Of a stretch of 64,000 nt of DNA, positions 59,749-64,000 are shown one piece after another. The position numbers and the translations under genes were made by a program. Each line of letters opens with the position of its first letter. Position 1 is the first letter of the stretch. The notes under the pieces are model-generated. The model had not been told where the DNA came from and searched no databases. It saw only the letters and a list, made by a program, of their open reading frames with translations. This stretch comes from Mycobacteriales bacterium (lineage in GTDB: Bacteria; Actinomycetota; Actinomycetes; BP-191): the NCBI GenBank assembly GCA_035714365.1, contig DASTMB010000040.1, forward strand, positions 1-64,000, read 5' to 3'.

Positions 59749-60207
59749 GTGCGTTACATCGTCGTGCCCATCCTCGCGCCCGCCACGGCGCCCGCCGCCG
59801 CGCCCGCGACGTCCGGGCCCGCGCCGGACGACGACGCCCTCGGCCACTGGGTCGCCGCGGCGCGCCGTTCGCTCGACGCCTGCCTCGTCGTGGACATCGG
59901 CGGCACCGTCGCCGCCCTCTCGCCCAACGCCGCCGAGCTGCTCGGCACCGCCGCCGGCGCCGTCGTCGGCCGTTCGCTGGACGAGGTGCTGCACCTCGTC
60001 GACTTCACCGAGGGCGCGCACGAGGCGCGCGGCGCCGAGCGCCGCATCCCGCCGCTGATCGCGGTCCGGGAGAACTCGCTGAGCCGCGGCATGATGCGCG
60101 TCCGCCGCCCGGACGGCGCGCGGCTGATGCTCGACGCGGTCGCCGCGCCGATCCACGACAACGAGCGCAACCCCGTCGGCGCGGTGTCGTTCCTCGCGTC
60201 CGTCTAG
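59749..60207 (+). CDS. Stand-alone PAS-domain protein
   Basis: 152 residues from GTG 59749. Ala/Pro-rich N-terminus, then a single PAS domain: ACLVVDIGGTVAALSPNAAELLG, VVGRSLDEVLHLVDF, MRVRRPDGARLMLDAVAAPIHDNER. No output domain follows. It may be a sensor subunit or a regulator of the nearby signalling proteins. The upstream 108-bp gap carries no recognised motif beyond a short G-rich stretch. Confidence 0.75.
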   Translation: MRYIVVPILAPATAPAAAPATSGPAPDDDALGHWVAAARRSLDACLVVDIGGTVAALSPNAAELLGTAAGAVVGRSLDEVLHLVDFTEGAHEARGAERRIPPLIAVRENSLSRGMMRVRRPDGARLMLDAVAAPIHDNERNPVGAVSFLASV

Positions 60208-60228
60208 GAGCCCGGCTCCACCCCCCTC

Positions 60229-60283
60229 CGCTTCCCGGAAGCGCATCGCCCTTTCTCCGTGCGGGGGCCGCTTCCCGGAAGCG
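60229..60283. repeat. Two identical palindromic repeats, 40 bp apart
   Basis: CGCTTCCCGGAAGCG occurs at 60229-60243 and again at 60269-60283, each able to fold into a 7-bp hairpin. They fill the 77-bp gap between the convergent PAS and channel-like genes and could act as a bidirectional terminator or a REP-like element. The short sequence GTCTAGGA also occurs near both. Confidence 0.6.
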
Positions 60284-60284
60284 T

Positions 60285-61403
60285 CTAGGACCCGGGCTTC
60301 GGCAGGGTGTAGGCGTCCTTGCTGCCGGGGGTGCGGTTCGGCGGGCGGACCGGCAGCATCGGCTCGGCCGAGTGCCGCCGCGGCCCCGACCACACCGCCG
60401 GCACGGCGTCGGTCGCGCGCGCGATCGCGTAGCACTGCTGCTCGTAGTTGACCCGCCAGCCGCGGAAGTGCGGCCACGCCGCCGCGGGCTCGCGTTCGAT
60501 CTCGTACCCGACGTCGCGCAGCCGCTCCACGCCGCGCAGGAAGTCGTCGTACGACAGCGCGATCGGCGTGTCCGGCAGCGGGTCGGGGTCGTACGGGATG
60601 CCGAGCGAGCGGCAGATGTCGCGCACGCAGGTGAACCCCATCCGCAGGCAGAGCCGCGCCTCGCTCTGCCGCGCGGACGGGTTCAGCGCGAGCCGCAACG
60701 CCGCCGCGTCGAGTACGGCGAGCAGCCCGACGATCCACGACCGGTACGGGTCCGGCGAGCGGAACGTGATGAGCACCGGGTAGTTGGTGTGGCTCTCCGC
60801 GACGTCGGCGGACCAGCGTTCCCACTCGGCGAAGAACGCCGGCAGGTTGTCGAGCGTGGCCACGATCTGGTGCCGCGCCAGCAGCTCGGGACCCCAGGCG
60901 GGCGCGCCCGCGCGCGACTGGAGCAGCGTGACGAGCGTCTCGCGCCGGTTGAACGAGCCGTAGAGCGTCGGCAGGTACGCGATCTGCAACGCCACGACGA
61001 CCAGCCCCGTCGCCGCCGCGAACAGCTCGACCACCGTCGGCAGCAGCCGCGGCGTCGCCGCCGAGCCGAGCGTGAACACGCTCGACCCGCTCTCCCGGAA
61101 CGCGGCGAGGAACGACGCGCCGTTCATCCCGGCGAACATCAGCAGGAAGCCTGTCAGGAACAGCAGCACCCACGCGGCGAGCAGCACGACGAGCACCGTC
61201 GGGCCCTGCGCGACGAGGATGCGGTCCTTCGTCTCGTACCGGTCGAACCGCCCGGCGAGCAGGTCGAACGTGCCGCGGACCGCGCGCGTGACGCCCGCGG
61301 TGAGCCGGGAGGACAGGCCGCGCGGCACGACGAGCGTGCGCAGCACGCTCATCCAGGTGGCCAGCACGATCGCGAGGCCGGCGGCGAACAGCGCGGCGTT
61401 CAT
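60285..61403 (-). CDS. Membrane protein with ion-channel-like pore segment
   Basis: 372 residues from ATG 61403. Four hydrophobic helices (LFAAGLAIVLATWMSVLRTL; GPTVLVVLLAAWVLLFLTGFLLMFAG; pore-like SGSSVFTLGSAATPRLLP; VVELFAAATGLVVVALQIAYLPTLYGSF) and a soluble C-terminal half of about 190 residues. The helix-pore-helix resembles two-helix potassium channels, but the selectivity motif (TxGxG) reads FTLGSA, so conduction is uncertain. It overlaps the M23 gene by 1 nt. Confidence 0.7.
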   Translation of the reverse strand: MNAALFAAGLAIVLATWMSVLRTLVVPRGLSSRLTAGVTRAVRGTFDLLAGRFDRYETKDRILVAQGPTVLVVLLAAWVLLFLTGFLLMFAGMNGASFLAAFRESGSSVFTLGSAATPRLLPTVVELFAAATGLVVVALQIAYLPTLYGSFNRRETLVTLLQSRAGAPAWGPELLARHQIVATLDNLPAFFAEWERWSADVAESHTNYPVLITFRSPDPYRSWIVGLLAVLDAAALRLALNPSARQSEARLCLRMGFTCVRDICRSLGIPYDPDPLPDTPIALSYDDFLRGVERLRDVGYEIEREPAAAWPHFRGWRVNYEQQCYAIARATDAVPAVWSGPRRHSAEPMLPVRPPNRTPGSKDAYTLPKPGS

Positions 61404-62164
61404 CAGCAGTACGACGTGCAGGGCGGGACGGTGCCGACGGCGGCGCGCTTGCGCGCCACCTCGGCGGCGGGCGAGCGGTTGCCGCCCGCGCGCCACGAGT
61501 CGAGGTACGGCCACGGGTACACCTCGCCGCGGCGCACCCACCAGACGCCGGGGCGGGTCGGCCAGGAGACGCCGAGGTGCAGGTGCGGGGCGATGCCGCG
61601 GGCCGAGCCGGTGTTGCCGACCGAGCCGAGCTGCTGCCCGCGCTTCACGATCGCACCTGGGTGGATGCCGGTCGCGATCGCGGACAGGTGCGAGCCGTAG
61701 TAGCGGACGCCGTCGACGCCGACGACGGAGACGGACAGGCCGCCGCGGTCGGCGCCCCGGTTGGTCGACGACGACCAGGTGTCGGTGTAGGTGACCTCGT
61801 CCACGCGGCCGTCGACCGGCGCGACGAACGCGCACCCCTTCGCCGCGAAGATGTCGGTCGCCGGGTAGTCGTGGTGCGCCCGCGCGTACGACACCGCGCA
61901 CCCCGTGATCGGGAACGCGTACCGCGTGCCGGTCGCGGCCGGCGGCGCCGTCGTGGCGGCGGTCGTGGTGCGGACCGGCGTGGGCGTCGGGGTCGGCGTC
62001 GGCCGGCGGGTGCGCGGCGGGTTGGTCGTCGGCATCACGATCACCGGGAACGTCGGGTCCGCCTCGGTGGCGGGCGGCGTCGTCGCGGGCGCGGCGTCCG
62101 GGCGCGCGCCGCCGCCGCACGCGGCGAGCGCGAGCAGCAGCATGGCGGTGGCGATCCTCGGCAC
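61403..62164 (-). CDS. M23-family lipoprotein peptidase
   Basis: 253 residues. Lipobox LALAAC (Cys about 16). Thr/Pro-rich linker at about 30-78 (wall-spanning). M23 domain: AHHDYPATDIFAAKG (His and Asp metal ligands) and IAPHLHLGVSWP (His-Leu-His). These enzymes cut peptidoglycan peptide bridges; both zinc-ligand motifs are intact. Two Cys pairs (GCAVSY/GCAFV and PPCTSYC) could stabilise the domain. Confidence 0.9.
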   Translation of the reverse strand: MPRIATAMLLLALAACGGGARPDAAPATTPPATEADPTFPVIVMPTTNPPRTRRPTPTPTPTPVRTTTAATTAPPAATGTRYAFPITGCAVSYARAHHDYPATDIFAAKGCAFVAPVDGRVDEVTYTDTWSSSTNRGADRGGLSVSVVGVDGVRYYGSHLSAIATGIHPGAIVKRGQQLGSVGNTGSARGIAPHLHLGVSWPTRPGVWWVRRGEVYPWPYLDSWRAGGNRSPAAEVARKRAAVGTVPPCTSYC

Positions 62165-62174
62165 GGCGGCCAGC

Positions 62175-62780
62175 CTACGGCGCGGCCAGCGCGGCGTACT
62201 GCCGCTGCGCCAGCGTCACCGCCGCCGCGGGCGGGCGCGCCGACGCGTCGGTGAACACCAGCAGCACCGCCCGCGCGCCCCGGTGCAGCACGACCACCTG
62301 CGCGTACATGCCGTTGCGGTCGCGGACGGTGTCGGCGAGCCCGCTCGCCTCCGGCACCCCCGGCACCACGAACGGCTCCGGCTTGATCAGCAACGACGCC
62401 GCGTGGCCGATGCCGCGCGCGTAGCCGGTCGCGCCGGTGGCGTCGGCGAACTCCAGGAGGAACGCGTCGACCCGCTCCTTGCGCGGCGACGTCCACGCCT
62501 GCGCCCAGCCGCGCCGGAAGCCGAGCGTCGCCATGCCCTCGGCCGACTGGCCGCGGCCGAGCGCGGCGACGTCGACCGGGCTGCCGCGGCCGGCGGGCGC
62601 GTACGGCGCGCCGGGCGCGACGAGCAGCAGCGCGAGGTGCCGCTGCTCCGGCGTCGTCTGGAACGGCGTGCGCACCGACAGCACCTCGGGCTGCGTCGCG
62701 CGCAGGTACGCCGCCGTCGCGCCCGACGACAGCGTCGCCGCGATCAGCGCCGACAGCACCGGGACGGCGCGCTCACGCAT
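62175..62780 (-). CDS. Secreted or membrane-anchored hypothetical protein
   Basis: 201 residues. Signal-anchor RAVPVLSALIAATLSSGATAAYL; the exported part has alternating strands and helices (RHLALLLVAPGAPYAP, RVDAFLLEFADATGATGYARG, AQVVVLHRGARAVLLVF). No family recognised. It overlaps the end of larC by 8 nt and is followed by the M23 lipoprotein after 10 bp, so the three genes may form one transcript. Confidence 0.65.
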   Translation of the reverse strand: MRERAVPVLSALIAATLSSGATAAYLRATQPEVLSVRTPFQTTPEQRHLALLLVAPGAPYAPAGRGSPVDVAALGRGQSAEGMATLGFRRGWAQAWTSPRKERVDAFLLEFADATGATGYARGIGHAASLLIKPEPFVVPGVPEASGLADTVRDRNGMYAQVVVLHRGARAVLLVFTDASARPPAAAVTLAQRQYAALAAP

Positions 62781-63969
62781 CGGCGTCGCCCCCGGCCAGC
62801 GCGGCCGCGGCCGCCGCCGCCTCGGCGAGCACCGCCTTCACCGGCTGCTCGCGCTTCGCCGCGATCGTCGCCACGTCCTCGAACTCCGGCACCGTGTTGA
62901 CGACCTCCCCGTCCAGCCGCGCCACCTTGACCCGCACCGGCGAGCCGTCGGCGAGCGTCACCGTCTCCACGCCGCGGTCCAGCGACCGCTTGGTCACCTC
63001 GCGCTCGCGCAGCCCGATGGTCGACGTCTCCCGGAACAGCACCCGCCGCAACGCCTCCACCCGCGCCGGCGGCGCCAGCACCGACACCGTCACGGCCGGT
63101 CGGCCCTTCTTCATCTGGATCGGCGTGAGCCACGCGTCCGACGCGCCGGTGTCCAGCAGCGTCGCGACCACGCCCGGCCACAGCCGCGGGTCCAGGTCGT
63201 CCACGTTCGCCTCGAGGACCACGCCCACGTCGCCGGCGTTGGAGCGCTCGACGGCGTCGCCCACGACCAGGCGGAGGACGTTGGGGACCTGCTCGAGGTC
63301 GCGGTCGCCTGCGCCCGCGCCGACCGTCGCCACGACCACCTCCGGCAGGTCGCCCCACCGCGTCACCGTGCCGGCCAGCAACGCCGCGCCCGTCGGCGTG
63401 CAGAGCTCGAACGGCACGCCGCCGCTGTAGACCGGCGCCCCGCGCAGCAGCTCCAGCACCGCCGGCGTCGGCACCGGGATCAGCCCGTGCTCGCCGCGCG
63501 TCATGCCCATGCCGGTCGCGACCGGGCTGGCCACCACCTCGTCCAGCCCCAGGTGGTGCAGGCCCGCCGCCGTGCCGACGATGTCGGCGAACGCGTCCAG
63601 CCCGCCGATCTCGTGGAAGTGCACCAGGTCCGGCGACGTCCGGTGGATGCGCGCCTCGGCGAGCGCGAGGCGTTCGAACACCGCCAGCGCCCGCGCCCGC
63701 ACCGGCAGCGCGAGCGGCGCCGCGTCGAGGAGCTGGCGGACGTGCGGCCAGGTCCGGATCACCGTCGAGCGGGTCACGCGGACGTCGACCTTGGTCGCGC
63801 CGAGACCGTGCCGGGTGACCTCGGACGCGGTGATCTCGACGCGTTCGACGCCGAGCGCGTCGACCGCCTCCTGGATGACCGCGAGCGGCACGCCGGAGTC
63901 CACCAGCGCGCCGAGCATCATGTCGCCGGACGCGCCGGCCAGGCAGTGGAACCAGCCGATCCGCGTCAC
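62773..63969 (-). CDS. larC: Nickel-pincer cofactor biosynthesis protein LarC
   Basis: 398 residues from GTG 63969. FHCLAGASGDMMLGALVDSG, VHFHEIGGLDAFADIVGTAAG, EANVDDLDPRLW and QMKKGRPAVTVSVLAPP are the LarC blocks. LarC inserts nickel into the pyridinium dithiocarboxylate cofactor of lactate racemase-type enzymes. The protein is a single full-length chain here, without the frameshift seen in some larC genes. It overlaps an upstream frame (probably larB) by GTGA. Confidence 0.93.
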   Translation of the reverse strand: MTRIGWFHCLAGASGDMMLGALVDSGVPLAVIQEAVDALGVERVEITASEVTRHGLGATKVDVRVTRSTVIRTWPHVRQLLDAAPLALPVRARALAVFERLALAEARIHRTSPDLVHFHEIGGLDAFADIVGTAAGLHHLGLDEVVASPVATGMGMTRGEHGLIPVPTPAVLELLRGAPVYSGGVPFELCTPTGAALLAGTVTRWGDLPEVVVATVGAGAGDRDLEQVPNVLRLVVGDAVERSNAGDVGVVLEANVDDLDPRLWPGVVATLLDTGASDAWLTPIQMKKGRPAVTVSVLAPPARVEALRRVLFRETSTIGLREREVTKRSLDRGVETVTLADGSPVRVKVARLDGEVVNTVPEFEDVATIAAKREQPVKAVLAEAAAAAAALAGGDADA

Positions 63970-64000
63970 GCGCTCGCCTCGCGAGAGGCGGCGGCCCGCC
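63966..64000 (-). CDS. 3' end of an upstream gene, possibly larB (partial)
   Basis: An open frame enters from the right edge and stops at TGA overlapping the larC start by 4 nt, with last residues PPPLARRA. A gene coupled to larC in this position is most often larB. Only about 11 residues are visible, so the identity is a context-based guess. Confidence 0.3.
   Translation of the reverse strand, partial: RAAASREASA

Overview
The window is chromosomal DNA of a very high-GC actinobacterium (Actinomycetota). The evidence is extreme third-position GC, many GTG starts, chains of genes joined by 4-nt GTGA/ATGA overlaps, and a long block whose gene order matches my memory of Mycobacterium tuberculosis Rv3654c-Rv3674c. 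It is not obviously a mycobacterium: it also carries an RsiG-type c-di-GMP-binding anti-sigma protein, a FasR-fabD-fabH type FAS-II locus, and a TasA/SipW pair. No rRNA, tRNA, CRISPR array or replication origin was recognised.

Layout. 0-2.5 kb: the 3' end of an unrecognised gene, a secreted FN3-domain protein and a class E-like sortase. 2.5-9.5 kb: a Tad/Flp pilus cluster (cpaE/ssd, tadA, tadB, tadC, DUF4244 pilin-like, tadE, TadE-like) on the minus strand, interrupted by one opposite-strand membrane gene. Each of its transcription units is preceded by the same 10-mer, twice with a second half-copy exactly 21 bp away. 9.5-25.5 kb: YggT-like, HAD phosphatase, a frameshifted class III cyclase, a Fic-like protein without the catalytic His, acs, GNAT, holin-X/DUF3618, epoxide hydrolase, DUF309, MarP protease, cupredoxin lipoprotein, DedA-PAP2 fusion, metallopeptidase, NUDIX, TlpA and nth. 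25.5-26.2 kb: a long hairpin and rsiG.

26.4-33.8 kb: a 2080-residue RHS polymorphic toxin whose C-terminal toxin end and following immunity genes are less GC-rich than the surroundings; one downstream gene is frameshifted. 33.8-36.2 kb: arginine deiminase (minus) divergent from a PucR/FasR-type regulator. 36.2-42.8 kb: a FAS-II operon (fabD-fabH-fabG-acpP-fabF-fabL-carboxylase) behind a perfect palindrome. 42.8-44.5 kb: a lower-GC OLD-family ATPase/TOPRIM nuclease, a likely defence gene. 44.5-46.4 kb: heme-oxygenase-like oxidase and SDR. 46.5-52 kb: secreted proteins, a lytic transglycosylase with a structured leader, TasA-like protein and SipW-type signal peptidase. 52-58.5 kb: a signalling block with two GGDEF/EAL proteins that share a C-terminal recombinase-like DNA-binding tail, then a histidine kinase and response regulator. 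58.5-64 kb: GDT1 cation transporter, PPA1309 protein, PAS protein, channel-like membrane protein, M23 lipoprotein and larC.

How they fit. A c-di-GMP theme runs through the window (two GGDEF/EAL proteins and RsiG) together with surface structures (Tad pilus, TasA fibre-like protein, sortase, cell-wall hydrolases). The most unusual items are the GGDEF/EAL-recombinase-tail pair, the shared Tad upstream motif, and RsiG with one intact and one decayed c-di-GMP motif.
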